Assembly: GCF_018139145.2 (NCBI RefSeq) | Contig: NC_059474.1 | Location: 39,078,344-39,142,343 of the forward strand | Direction of reading: 5' to 3' | DNA from: Gymnogyps californianus | Taxonomy: Eukaryota; Chordata; Aves; Accipitriformes; Cathartidae | Length of the DNA stretch: 64,000 nt | Shown here: in pieces, positions 50,067-61,770 of the stretch | How the letters are laid out: every line of letters starts with the position of its first letter | Position numbering within the stretch: position 1 is the first letter of the stretch | Position numbers and translations under genes: made by a program | Notes under the pieces: generated by a model | What the model saw: only the letters and a program-made list of their open reading frames with translations | Databases searched by the model: none | What the model was told of the DNA's origin: nothing

Positions 50067-50466
50067 GAAAGCCATGGAGAAAGACAACAGGAAAGTACTG
50101 TTCATTGACTTTTCAATACAGTAACTAGGTGGCACTCAATGCAATTAGCAAGGGATAAGTTCAAAATAAACAACAGGAGGGAGTTCTTCAAACAACATGT
50201 GATTGAACTGTAAAGCTGCTTCATGTGGATGCTCGCAGTCTACAGAGCTTAAAATTACGGGAGAAAAATCTATCAAGATAAAAAAAAAGGATGACGTTCA
50301 GAATCACTGAACTGCGAATTGCTGGAGGCTGAGAGAATATTCTGGGGAAATATCATTACATGCTTGTCCTGTTATACTTTTTCCTAGATGTTACCCATTG
50401 GCTAACATAATGTTATGGGCCATGTAAACTTCTAGTCTGATATGGACATTCCTGTCTTTTTATATT
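50067..50466 (+). mobile_element. old CR1/L3-type LINE, 3' end after the LTR
   Basis: This continues the LINE cut by the LTR. 'gaaagccatggagaaagacaacaggaaagtactgttcattg' corresponds to the '...atgaatggtgtggagaaagtgaatagggaa...' region. Then comes 'agtaactaggtggcactcaatgcaattagcaa', equivalent to 'aagaactaggggtcatccaatgaaattagca'. 'gttcaaaataaacaacaggagggagttcttc', 'attgctggaggctgagagaatattctggggaaatatcattacatgcttgtcctgttatac' and 'agtctgatatgg' follow. These are successive blocks of the 3' end of old CR1/L3 elements and reach close to the natural 3' end. The many substitutions mark it as ancient. Confidence 0.8.
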
Positions 50467-51345
50467 TAAAGGATCTACTGAACAGAGATGTAATTATCAC
50501 TTGCTGAAATGTTTGCAGAACAGTAGGTATCAGCATGTGATGAAAAATCTGCCAAAGTCTTTAAAAAGAAAAGTCAGCCAATGAGCTTTTAACTGAGTTC
50601 CTGCAGGATCTTACCTGTTTGTAAAATTCAGCTAAAATAGCTTCAATGGACTCTATATACTCTTCAAAAAAAAACCATAACCACACCTCTCCCCAAAAAA
50701 GCTCATAAAACTTTAAAGAACATCAGCTCCTTGCTAATTTTATTTTAAGACAATCAGCCAAAATCATGTAAACCTTTTGAAGTGTTGCATTGCCTTCCCA
50801 ATTATATTCCATTTACATGCGTTCAGAAAGTATTTCTCCAGCCAAGCAGTTGTGAGATTTGGTCCCATGCTTCTTTGGTCTCACGCCTTACCTTCATCAT
50901 GATTTCTTTCTGGTTTTTGTCCTGAAGAAACAAGCTAATATTCACATGAGAGAGCACGTCCTTCCTGAAGAAAGGAGCAAAATGCTGGTGAGAAAAACAG
51001 AAATGTACCCAAGAGCATTAGAAAATTTCCTTGTCACATGGTTTTATTTCTCGCTAGAAAGAGAAAAACGAGGAAGAAGAATCTGAAGACAGAACGTGGA
51101 AGGGCCTACTGAAGTTACATATTTAAATAGGTGAATTACCACATTTTAGAACAGTTTGAAATATTTTGAAGTAAAGATTGTTTCAGTAAAAACAAAGGCC
51201 ACAGTTCCCAACAAGATATATTTTTGCCTCTCTATTCAGACAAAGCTAAAAATCAGTATTGCAGTGACGATCCACTGGTTTTGGAGACAAACAAAGCTTT
51301 AGAGAAATAGGCTGAAAGTTTCATTCTGCCAATAATTTCCAGTTA
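50467..51345. other. non-coding stretch, no gene seen
   Basis: One 75-codon frame (50859-51086, +) has no recognisable family and no clear exon signals. Otherwise this is AT-rich sequence with short A runs. Confidence 0.5.
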
Positions 51346-51455
51346 AAGCTGTGTTACCTAGCTACCTAGGTGCATGTCACTTAACTGCTGCTTCATAAAA
51401 TAGATATTAGTATTTCCCTACACAACAAAAATATTGTAGGTGTTTTGAAATGTTA
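51346..51455 (-). mobile_element. MIR SINE remnant
   Basis: On the + strand the order 'agctgtgttacct', 'gcatgtcacttaactgctg', 'cttcataaaatagatattagtatttccctac' matches the reverse complement of the MIR core ('agctgtgtgaccttgggcaagtcacttaacctctctgtgcctcagtttcctcatctgtaaaatggggataataat'). The B-box end and SINE tail are lost. This is one of the clearer MIRs here. Confidence 0.75.
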
Positions 51456-52504
51456 AGCTTTTATGTGTTCTGGTGATGAAAGAGAGAGATTTTCATGTGA
51501 TGTCAATTTACTGGTTTAAGCGCACTCAGTTGCTCTGTTTGTTTCTTCCACTACTTTTATCATTGATGATTTCCATTTTCCACCAAACTTTTTTGGAAAT
51601 GGGAGGCCAGTTACACCAGTCTACCACTACCCTGATTAAAATCCAGAGGAGATCCTTGACTTCAGTGGAGTTCCTGCATTTACAGCAGACTATGCAACAA
51701 CACTGAATTTTAATTCTTTTTTTAATCCAAAACATACTTCTTTTTTTTCTAAGGTGACCATAGAAAAAGAAATCAATTAATTATGGAATACACCGCATTT
51801 GACATTCATATCTGAGAATTTTTATTGTCTTCCAGAAGAACAAGTCTCCTTGTGTGAATAGAGTAAATAGGTTTTGGCCCAATCTAGCATATTTTAATTT
51901 TTTTTTTTCTTTGTAGAGAAACATTTAAATAACATTCTTAAGACAGTCGCACAAAAGGGAGGATGTTCTAAATAAAGACTTCCTATTGAGATTGAATTCT
52001 ATTGTTCAGAGACATTGCAGCACATATTATCTCTTCCTACTGAGATTCCACTCTCCCTCCTACTGCATTTTCTAATTGAAATCTTTTTGTGGAAAAAAGT
52101 GACAATTCTGTATTATGCTTGTGATTTTAAATGTCAGCAAATTATGTCAGTAAGCAACCTTCAGAAGGGAGTTTGCATTAATAATTGTGAGTTTCCTACG
52201 AATTGAGCGATGTGTAAGTATTTGTCTCTAACTCCTTTGGATTATCAGCCATGGCATTTCAGGGATTAACACTCTGTTCTCAGAATCTGAGGAGAATTGG
52301 TCAGGAAGCAGTTTATGAAATTTTTCAGTTTGACATTTTTGGGCTGTGACTGCCTGTTGGCCAAGACCTTATTTGGGACATGATATTCAGAGCAATGTCA
52401 GTGGCCATCTCATGAGACAGTTTTTTGATTAAAAACCCAAACAAAACCAAGTGCACTTCTAAAGTAGCTGAATGCAAAACTATGTCCCATGCACAGAAAT
52501 GGTG
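51456..52504. other. non-coding stretch, no gene seen
   Basis: Short opposing frames near 51473-51735 overlap each other and are not protein-like. T runs lie at 51739-51746 and about 51899-51908. No repeat family is recognised. Confidence 0.5.
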
Positions 52505-53110
52505 GTCCTACTTTCAGAGGGGAAGGTGACATACATATACTGAAATTAGGGGTCAGCGAGGACATCAAACACTTTGTGTGTCACACTTTGTGTGTCACAT
52601 CACATAGGTATGGCCTAATGCAATCCCTGGGTGTATAAACAGGGGATAGCATTAGGAAGGCAATTACCTGGTTTTATCTCTAAATATTTATACATAAATT
52701 TTTACTATATATTGGCTTACTATACATATATAGTATAGATCAGGCCAGTATTGAAATCTATTTGTGATGATTACCATTAAAAGAATGAATAAGGTAAATA
52801 AGGAGACATACGGACATTAGCTTGATGGATTTGGAGAGACTGAAAGTACCCCATCTATTTATCTTGTCAAAATGAAGAGGTGATTTGTTTACAGTCCATA
52901 AATATTTTCACAGGGTGAAAATAAAAGATTCATTAATTTAGCAGGAAAGGGCATAACAAAGCTGGCAGGAAGATGAAGCCACACAAATTCAAATACAAAG
53001 TTAAAATTTAATTGAGACCATAGTTGATTCTCTATTAGAGTACATGGAGAAGCAGTACCTCCTATAGCTCTCGTGTTTCAGATGAGAACAGTACCTCTCA
53101 TAAAGATAGA
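52505..53110 (+). mobile_element. old CR1/L3-type LINE remnant
   Basis: Blocks in consensus order include 'ggtatggcctaatgcaatccctgggtgtataaacaggggatagcattagg' (about 52607-52656), equivalent to the 'aaaattctgggatgtataaacaggggagtac' region. 'gatttggagagactgaaagtaccccatctattt' corresponds to the 'gagagactgaagga...' region. Then 'aaaatgaagaggtgatttgtttacagtccataaatattttcacagggtgaaaataaaagattcattaatttagcaggaaagggcataacaaagctggcaggaagatgaagcc' (about 52868-52980) closely follows the 'gaggtgatttgattacagtctataagta...aggcataacaagaaccaatggctggaagctgaagcc' block. A local AT-rich expansion at 52683-52735 and the tandem 14-mer at 52571-52600 disrupt it. It is non-coding. Confidence 0.8.
52571..52600. repeat. 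14-bp tandem duplication
   Basis: CACTTTGTGTGTCA occurs twice in tandem followed by CA, with no mismatches. It lies within the old LINE remnant. Confidence 0.85.
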
Positions 53111-53284
53111 TTTTTATTACTGGGTTTTGTGGAACTCAGTTCACTATAGCTCCAAATGTTTTTAAATATTCATTTCAGGCTAACCCAAAGTATTTTTGTT
53201 TTTCTTTCCTGAGTAAAATAATCCATTTGCAGCTGAAGGAAATATTTTATAGAGCCCAATTAGTTTTTCATATTTAGGATTGTT

Positions 53285-53402
53285 AGATAGTTTTGACTTT
53301 TATATTTTAATTTCATTATTTTCATTTTATATTTTATTGTTCTTATTGTATTTTATTATTTCATTTTATATTTTAATTTTATTATTGTTTTGATAATAAT
53401 CT
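53285..53402. repeat. degenerate AT-rich tandem repeat (ATTTTATATTTTATT type)
   Basis: Variants of TTTTATATTTTA and TTTCATTTTATATTTTA recur four or more times over about 115 bases, with spacing near 20-45 bases. Composition is almost pure A/T. It looks like an expanded low-complexity tract rather than a named satellite. Confidence 0.7.
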
Positions 53403-54639
53403 CAAAATACACTATTTTTCCATTTAAAGATTTTTGAAAAATGAACAAAACCAATGCTCAGACAATTTTTTCTTCTCTTTTTTCTTTCGTCTTCCTTAAT
53501 CACTTCCATATCAAACATAACTGAAAATCAGAACAAAATAAAGATGATTTGGCAGCATTGAAATATTTTTCTTTCTTCTGAAAAAGGGATTTGGCCAAAC
53601 ATTTTTCATAGTCTGAATTTATTAAAGTTATCATTTAGTTTGCAAGTTGTTAAATTCAAGCTAGATGGAAATTTAATAGCAAGAAGTCAAGCTAGTCAAG
53701 CTTTAAGAGTCTCCTTTGGAAAGTGGAAGAGTTTGTACCGTAGGTATTATTAAAACTGAAAGAATGGGTGATACCATTTCCAGAGATGGCAAGTTGTTTT
53801 GCAGGACGATCTAGTGCTCTGTTCATCTTCTGTTACAGTCAAGGATGGAAAAGGCTATATGTATCCAACTAACACTTCTCCAATAGTTAGCCAGCCTTTC
53901 TTTTTCATCTTTTTACTAGAAATCTCAGATAAGTTCACCTCTCTTTTCCCCTCTTCTGAGTTTCAGATCAATACAGCTGAGGGTTCTGTTTACGAAGCTA
54001 CTTGTCAAATGGACTCCAGATAATGCTGAGGCACTAATGCCTTTTTAAAATTCTGTTGTGTTATATTTAGCTAATAAACTTGTTTAGTTTACAATCAATA
54101 CAGATGAAGGACTGTTTGTATGATGCTTGCTAAGTGTTATTAAAAAAAGATGCTGAGTGAGACAGATGAATGGATATTTGGTACTTGTACCTTCCAGAAA
54201 AAAACATGGGCCAAAGTAACTTCTCTCTGTAGAGATAAATATATAATTTCTCTTTCATTGTAACATTATACCCAAATTAATACAATGCTACATCTTGAAA
54301 ATAAAAATGAGGCCTAAATCATTCTTGTGAAGAACTCTTACTATTTCTCAAAGCCATCACAATGGAAGAATTATTTGCACGGAGTGTGCGAAAGGCACAG
54401 AAAAGAGAAGATTCTAGGAAAGAAGGATTATTATGTCTCACAAGGCTTTATTTATGGAAGAAACAAAAGTTTTATTTTCAGTGGAGTAGCTGTATTCTCA
54501 ATTCATGTTCCACTGGGGCCTCTGCCCCCAATCCTTTGGTCACACTGTGGACAACATTTGATTTTACGTGAAAGAGAGCTAAGACTGAATGCATGAGAAT
54601 TCTCTGAGTAGACATAGGAAAACATTAACAAAAATTATA
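53403..54639. other. non-coding stretch, no gene established
   Basis: Frames at 53799-54023 (74 codons) and 54327-54596 (89 codons) are open on the + strand, but neither is recognisable. The first begins next to an acceptor-like TTTTGCAG. I do not call either as a gene. Confidence 0.45.
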
Positions 54640-54845
54640 ACTGCACATAATATATTTCAGCAAGTATTAGTTATTAAATTGACAGGTCAATCAAGGTCTT
54701 CCAGGTTTATGCCAACATAACTGCACACACTCCTGAGGAGATAATTTGGGCCATTAATATATTATCTTAGATGATTCCTTAATGCAAACACGTAAATTGC
54801 TAACACTGAACCACATTAATTAAACTACATCTTATTAATTACTTG
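54640..54845. promoter_or_regulatory. candidate conserved non-coding element
   Basis: Contains TAATATA, TTAAATTGACAGGTCAATCAAGG (an overlapping TGACAG/TGACAGGTCA-type TALE motif), GGGCCATTAATATATTATC, AAATTGCTAAC and CCACATTAATTAAACTAC at short spacing. There is no transposon similarity. This kind of homeobox-site-rich, non-repetitive texture is typical of deeply conserved enhancers, but conservation cannot be seen here. Confidence 0.25.
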
Positions 54846-57164
54846 TAGACTTCTAAAAAGGCAGTCAAATGTTGCAGATACCAGTTTATAACCTTTAATG
54901 ATGCCCTGTTATAGGAGATCCTATTATACTGCCATGATATCCTCTACAAATTGGCTGCTCAATTTAATCGGCACAGCACTATTACAGATCCTGTGCATGC
55001 TGTTCTGGATTTCTGTTCTTCAGAAAATTTGTATAGGCTGAAAGGAGCATTCATGACAGAAAATTTTTTTGACTTGAGGAGGATTGTCTATCATAAACAC
55101 AGAAGATGTCACGACACTGCATACCTTAGTTTCAGCCCGCCATACTTAAGCCCATCCAGTTTTGCCACCCTTTTCCTTACTGCATTTTAAGAGAATCTTC
55201 AAGTATCCAAACTAAGAAGTTAATGTTAGCACTACTAAAAAGCTATCAATGCCATATTTCCATGATGTCCTTTGAAACCTCTGCTCTTTTTTAATGCCTA
55301 GGACATTTTACTATATTATGGTATAAGTAAGAAGGATCTCTTTTTTTCCCAACTTTTTTCAATATACTCACAAGAATGATTTTAAGTTCTTAGCTCATAA
55401 TTTCTCACTGCTTTAACCTTCATATTCCTTTTCCCCATAGATTCTCTCAACACAAGTATGCAGTATAAACTTTGCCATATTTAATTTAGAGTGTAAGATC
55501 CGAATGACAGAGGCCTGCCACTTTTTTCTATCTGAAAGAGGCAGTGCACACCTGGGAGACTAGAAATAATAAAAACATATAATAAGACTCAATATTAACA
55601 CATATTCCTGGGTGAATTTCCTTGTCCCAAGATGTTTTTTGCTTCTTATCCTTGAACAAAAGAAAGCATCTATTGAGATTACCTTGCATATATATTTTGA
55701 AATTAGAAAATACATTCAATTTAGTAGCAGATATTTCCTTTTGCTTAGCTTGTATTTCTGAAACAAAGTGCTAGCAACAGTTAGAGGGGATAATCAGATG
55801 ACAGAGCGGGAAAGAGGAATGTGCCCAAAATAAAATTTATTAGGTGCTATGGGAGATTAAAAGAGAAGTTTTTTAGGCAGGAAAAAAGGATGGTTTTCAA
55901 TGGTCTGCTTGTACTTCTAGGCTTGAAGAAGAATAAGCACAGAAAAAAGTTTTGATTAGGGGGCAAAAAGGATGGCATATTAAACTACAGTTAGAGAAAC
56001 ATTTTTGTGACATAGTGGGGCATAAAGATCCCACGTATAAAATAGCCATAACAAAATTATTAGCTACCATGAATTCATAAAAAAAAGAATACGGATGTGA
56101 AGAAAGAGGGAAAAGCTAATTTTAGGTTACATTTTGTTTGAAAATTTAGCAGAAATCTTGCTGATTATGTGTGGTGGAATTCCTATTTTTAGAAGTTAAG
56201 CACTCACCAAATTTTCCAGAGTTCTGTGAGTTGTGACTGGTTTGCCTCTTTCTGAAATACAGAGCAGCATGACTGTCTAGCTGATACATTGCAAGTAAAA
56301 ATTGTTACTAATGAAGCAGATTTCATTGAAGTTAACAAGACCCGAGTTTTCAAGAAGTGGACATTATTTTCCAGATCTCTGCAAAGTATCTCACGGCCAC
56401 CTTCCTCCTTCACATTTCATATTAACGGTTAATAGTCTTGCTGGCAGCAAAATTTCCTTTCGAAGTTTCATTAAGTAGCATTTATGTTCCAGTGCCGGTC
56501 ACGCTATTTTTTAGATTCAGCAAAGATACCTCTGGTACCCTTAAGATGATTTGACTCTTTTAAACTTACTGGTCTGGGCCTTAAAATCAGAACAGATTGA
56601 GGATAAAGCTTTCTTGTATAGACAAGAAAGACAAGTGTACAGACAAGTGTATACACTCCTTTTGGTGGTTTAAACAAAACAACAACAACCAAACAAAATC
56701 AACATTGCAGTATTAGGGGACACACACACAAAAAAATTAATTTACCATTTGAGATGTGATGCAAGTTCTCTAATAAACTAGTATAAAGAACAGAGAGAGA
56801 CATAGCCCCTGAAAAAATACACAATGTGTAACCATGTAACCCTGTCATACAGTGCCGCCATGGCTTGGTATATGTCATAAGGTTTGTACGGAATTTGCAA
56901 GGCCTCAGGACTGAGTTTGTCAGTCTTGCTCCATGTGAACTTTTCTTGACCTGCCTGCAGCTTTGTTTTACTTGGTTTAGCTGTGACAGAGATTTCTCTA
57001 ATTGACCAGGTGCCTAAGGCTGATTTCTTTTACTTTTTAGCTGTGTATGTTACAGCCATACACAGTTTTATGCAGTTCGGAGTGTATACAGTTAGTTTTA
57101 CGCAGGTAGCAGTAACAAGCAGTTGTTGTAGGTAGAATAAGGTATTTACCACTCTAACACAATC
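54846..57164. other. non-coding stretch, no gene seen
   Basis: Frames up to 79 codons without recognisable products. The part from about 56860 may be the upstream portion of the unclassified repeat copy C, but its similarity to the region upstream of copy A is too weak to assert. Short repeats GACAAG/ACAAGTGTA occur at 56620-56655. Confidence 0.45.
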
Positions 57165-57440
57165 ATGTAGTGTAGAGACATACAGGCCTGGTACAATATC
57201 GGGGGCCTTGAGAAGAGGAGAACCAGGGTGTGGCATGGAGGAGTACAGGCATGGGGGACATAACACCAGAAAAAAGAGTAGAAAATAAAAAAAGTGTGTA
57301 TAACAATTCTAACTGCATTATGATTCATTCTTTTTCTGTTACAATTATGTCTGGACTAATAATGATTAGACTCTTAAGGTTTCAGTTATTCTAACAATAA
57401 ATTTTTGGCTTTACTTACATATAGGGTGTGCTGCTTCTTT
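57165..57440 (+). mobile_element. unclassified interspersed repeat, copy C (LTR-like)
   Basis: This copy carries the exact 19-mer GAGGAGTACAGGCATGGGG (57238-57256) also found at 39347-39365. It then has GGGGGACATAACACCAGAAA, comparable to copy A's GGTGAGCATAATACCAGGGAAA. CTAACAATAAATTTTTGGCTTTACT near 57390-57415 corresponds to a block near the 3' end of copy B and contains AATAAA. The shared order of blocks across three places shows a common dispersed family, most likely a degenerate LTR. The family name and boundaries are unknown. Confidence 0.5.
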
Positions 57441-58460
57441 GCCCATGAACAACATTTTGAGCTTAACAATCGCCCTAAGGGTCTGATCTTGTAAATCACA
57501 CTAAGCAGCATAACTGATGTAATAACTATATGACTATGTCACACATGGCATATTTTTACAAATTATTTTAAAATATAACCTAGTACTTTTAAAAAACTAA
57601 TTTTTAGAGGTGCAAAACATTGTTTGTTAATATTTTTTTCTAACCATAATTAAAATAGTTTAATTTTAGTCTGTTCTAAGTCAGTGAAAACTCTTCCTGA
57701 TCTTCATTAAGTACTAAAGATAATGACAAGGAGGAAATATTTTTCAAGGTTTCAATATAGTAACTTATTCCTTTTTGAAATATTTGCATTTCTTTCCTCT
57801 TCTTGCTGGAGCCTTCCCCTGAAAAGTACTATGAAAATTTTAAATTTGGTAAATGTAAGATTAAAAGAGTAACTTTCACTGTACCATAAGCATTTCTCTT
57901 ACATGCACTTAAAACCACTTACATACACTTAAAAACACTGTCTAGATCATGTCGAAAATCCTTGCTGGAAAGTGCAATGAACACTGGTTCCAAACACGCT
58001 CTCTTTCTAGGGCCTGCTACAGTGCCATGCAAGTCTCTCCCTGAATATAGAGGCTATGATGATTTTCTGCTCCCTCTCAGTAGGGAAAGGTGTGGTTTAA
58101 GCATGAGTTAAAAGGAATTAATGCATTTGGGCATGGTATACATAAAAGAATTTATAAATTTCACTCATGTCTTTTGGTGGTCACTGTACCTCACAGACAC
58201 TGAAGCCTTGATTTTAGACAGACAGAGATGCCAGGAGGCTATTTTAGCAGATTTGGGTATAAGAAGTGGTGCATCTCTTAAGGGCCATAATACAGCAAGT
58301 GAAAACCAAAGTTTCTGCCTTTTTCTGAATGCTGATGGAAGGAGGATAAAAGTTTGGCCCCAGCTGGCTAGTATCCAGACCCCCATACTATTTGCTTAAC
58401 AGCAGCGCCTGTTAAAAACAAGAATCCAAATCTGTTTAAGGTATTTTTCCTTAGCGTGGT
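57441..58460. other. non-coding stretch, no gene seen
   Basis: Opposing frames near 58121-58399 (92 and 73 codons) overlap and have no recognisable product. An imperfect tandem of ACTTACATRCACTTAAAA lies at about 57899-57935. Nothing else is recognised. Confidence 0.5.
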
Positions 58461-58565
58461 AGCACTTCAGAATTTTGCATAATCCTCTAAAGATGCAGAG
58501 AAGTATTATTATCTCCATTTTACAATTGGGTAACAGAAATACTGACACTTCACTGAAATTATACA
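58461..58565 (+). mobile_element. MIR SINE remnant
   Basis: The sequence follows the MIR core in sense orientation: 'agcacttcagaattttgcataatcctc' (consensus 'aagcactttacatgcattatctcatttaatcctc'), then 'agtattattatctccattttacaattgggtaacagaaatactgacact' (consensus 'actattattatccccattttacagatgaggaaactgaggca'). The terminal part after the core is not recognisable. This is the clearest MIR in the window. Confidence 0.8.
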
Positions 58566-60814
58566 TAAAAACCTGCCAGAATATAAAACTAAAATTAGAT
58601 GTTTTGAGTCCTCCATTAGCTTCTTTAGTGCCACTAGCAACTACTTTTCAAATCAGTATGCTGAGTTGCATTGATTGTGGTGTCAGATTACATTGTCTCC
58701 AGAATCAAGATCAGGATCAAAAAAAAAAAAAAAAGAAGTTATAAACTATGTAAAGAGTGACACACTTGATGCACAGTATGGAAGAACTACTTCCTCTGCT
58801 GAGCTGCAAATACAAATCGGAGGTTCCCAACCCACTGCTGATCCACTCAAAAAACTCATTTAATTCCACAAAAGTCTTGACTAAGATATTTTTATATTAT
58901 TTTGTGTTTTTTTAAACTGTGAGGTTTCAAGGAAGAGTGGATTGTCCTCCTACGTTCCAGGGACTGCCTGGTTTTTGGCACTAATGAAGTGGAAATGAAG
59001 CAGGTTATGCTCAGCTCTGACATTGTTTCTTATCATGCAGAAAAGGTTATTATATTATGTAAAAAAATCAGAAAAAAGGTTGATTCACTATTAATACGCT
59101 AGGCATGGAGAAATATTTTGACAGTCTTTTAATCTGAAGCTGATTCACTTATGCATCAGAGATTTATGGTTCACCTCTTTTACAGATTATTGGCCCACTA
59201 CACTGGTTTTATTGCTTGGCTGCAAAGCAGTTACTCATGATTAACAGTAGTGTAAGAGTAGCGAATCACTATATCCAGATTTCTATTTAAATTACCTGAA
59301 ATTTTTGCCTTGTTTTCTTTTCATTTGCCGTTTTGTTGTTGTTGCTTAGAAACCAGGATTGGGGAGTTTGTCTGCTTCATGTTTTGTTCTGTTTGTTTTA
59401 CTTTAATATAGTCCAAAACCCAAAACTTTGGTTCATTTCCTAATTTCCTTGGGTTTATGGGGTTTTTGGAGTTTTTTTTTTGTTGTTGTTGTTTTGTTGT
59501 TTTTTTGTTTTGTTTTGTTTTTTGTTTTTTTTTTTTTTACTCTGCATTTTAAATAATGAGGTTTGGGAGAAATTATTTTGCCAAAATTTGAAATCCATCA
59601 AACATTATGAGTTAAAATCACCCCTTGTGTGATTTCACTGCATTCATTAGTGCTGTGCCAGAGATTAATTTGGCCTCCTGAGTTCTTATTTTGGCAAAGA
59701 AAATAAATTATTAAGATTTATATTCTTGGAACTGTATATCTTTCTTAGTAAAATTGTGAAATAGAATAAAACAATGAATATTTAGCAATAACTTTGCAAA
59801 ACCCATCCTTTCACCACTCTATTTCTTTAAAATATTATTTAAGGGTCCATTATAGAGGTCACAGAATCAGATGGATTTTTCACCTGTGCCTTTAGTTTCC
59901 TCTCTTTTCGTACCTGATGTTACCGTCCCACACCTCTGTTGTGAAACACTAATAACATTGTTCTGCCTCTTTCTCAAACATCAAAAAGCCTATTGAGCTT
60001 CTCCAGAGAAGTTCACACTAGAGATATATGAGAAGCAACAACGTTTTTTTAACATTCTGTCCAATCATAAAATCATGTCATTTATCATTTTCTGTTCTTT
60101 AGGTGAACTGGATAAGGATTTTTAATCGATAGTTGCCACCTCTAATTGCATCCTTTGTTTTTCCTGTCTCTCTGGATTCCTACTAAATCATTTAAAAATC
60201 ACATGCTCTACCATTACTCATAAGAGTACATTGAAAATATTGAAACCCCTAGGTATCTTGTAAACAGATGGATAGAATTTTAACAGAATGGCACACTTTT
60301 TAGTACACACTTTTTTTTGGCACGTTTTTTTTTTGTTTTTACTTTTGGTACAAGTATCTTCATTTACTTTTTTTGGTCAAACCTTGGTTTTGTATTCAAT
60401 ATTTACATTTACTTAAATAACCAACAAGGTTAAGGATTATTTTAACCTTACACTACCAACACTAACAACGTGTAGTTCATGCTGATAATGATCTCTGGAA
60501 GAAGGGACTTCCTATTGAGCAGTTTGCTCAAAAAGGGACAGTATAAACCTAACAAGCGCAGCTGAATGTATTTCTACTTATTGAATTTTTTTCTTGAAAA
60601 TTAACCTTTAAAAATAACATAGCTTTGAAAAGGTAGATTTTTATTTTTAGCTATGGTTCTTTTTTTGTTAGGTAAACATTAATACCAGCAGGTGGAAATG
60701 AAGTGTGCAGATTTTTCTCCCTCTCATTTGATGCTAAAATTTCAACAGTGAAGTATGGTCATAAAATGGTCACTTGTGCTGTCATAAAACTGTGTTTTTC
60801 AGTCTCATCATAAT
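58566..60814. other. non-coding stretch, no gene seen
   Basis: Contains an A run at 58719-58733, the T/G tract at 59472-59538 and several long T runs near 60303-60340. No frame is protein-like, and no transposon is recognised. Confidence 0.5.
59472..59538. repeat. T/G low-complexity tract
   Basis: Only T and G for about 67 bases, mixing TTG, TTTTG and long T runs. It resembles the tracts at 32772-32833 and 44791-44831. Confidence 0.9.
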
Positions 60815-61770
60815 CAATAAAATACAAGCTCTTGTTTAGCATAAAGAAATATATTGAGGTCTGAGAATTAATTACTAATCTTTTCCTGCTAAGTCCCAAA
60901 GTATTATTTATAAAGCTTACTAGTGTATGCTAAATGTTAATATAATTAGATCATAATAAATTAAATTTACCAGCTAGTCATTTTATGAATTTTAATAATT
61001 CTGGATAAAAATCGAGATGTCCCATTATTTCTTTTTTTAAAGTTTACACTGTGTCTGCATATAAAGACAAGTTACAACAGTACATGATAAATTATTAAGT
61101 CTGTAATGTTATGACAATTTTGGCATAATTCTTTTCCAAGTCACTGCTGTACCATGGTAGTCTTCTTGCAAAGTTCAAAAGATACTAAAATACAGTAAAT
61201 TTTAGTCATAGATTATACAATACTATTTTTATTCTCTATAAAGGACTTATGTCAAAATCTATAACCTTGATCTTATTATCAGTGTCATATCAACCTGCAT
61301 TAATTTACCAGATGTTGTTAATTTGTAATTTACACTTTCAAATAATATACTAATTTTAAATGCTACCTCATCAGAATTATAAATGAAAAGGTGTTTCTTC
61401 AGTCTATTATTGTTAAATAATAAAAAGCAAAGTGACATGTTGTTAGTATGATTTTTGACAGCATTTTTAATTAGAAATAGTTAATCTTAATGGATTTGGT
61501 AGATCATGTGCGTGAATGCTACTGTCCTAGTTTAAATTTCATATTAAATCTAGTTAATTAGATAAAATAAAATTAACACACTATAAAAGAATAAAATTGT
61601 TATTTGCCAGAGTAGGCTAGAGGTAGAGTTAATTATTTCCCTAACTTGCACATTATCAATGAAATTCATAACATGATGTAAAACTTTCAGCTTCATCTAA
61701 AGCAGTTTCTTTTATATGTCCAGTGAAATCCTAATCTACCCAGATGGATCCATCAACTTACAATGGCAAA
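60815..61770. promoter_or_regulatory. candidate cluster of conserved non-coding sequence
   Basis: Almost 1 kb of AT-rich but non-repetitive sequence with frequent homeodomain-type cores, such as GAGAATTAATTACTAATC, TTAATATAATTAGATC, TGTTAATTTGTAATTTAC and TCTAGTTAATTAGATAAAATAAAATTAAC. Simple tandem repeats and transposon matches are absent, in contrast to the flanks. The inference is from texture only, and an ordinary AT-rich desert remains an equal explanation. Confidence 0.2.

Noticed and set aside
53799..54023. 74-codon frame next to an acceptor-like TTTTGCAG
   Set aside because: There is no recognisable protein, a Phe-rich middle comes from a pyrimidine stretch, and nothing else supports an exon.
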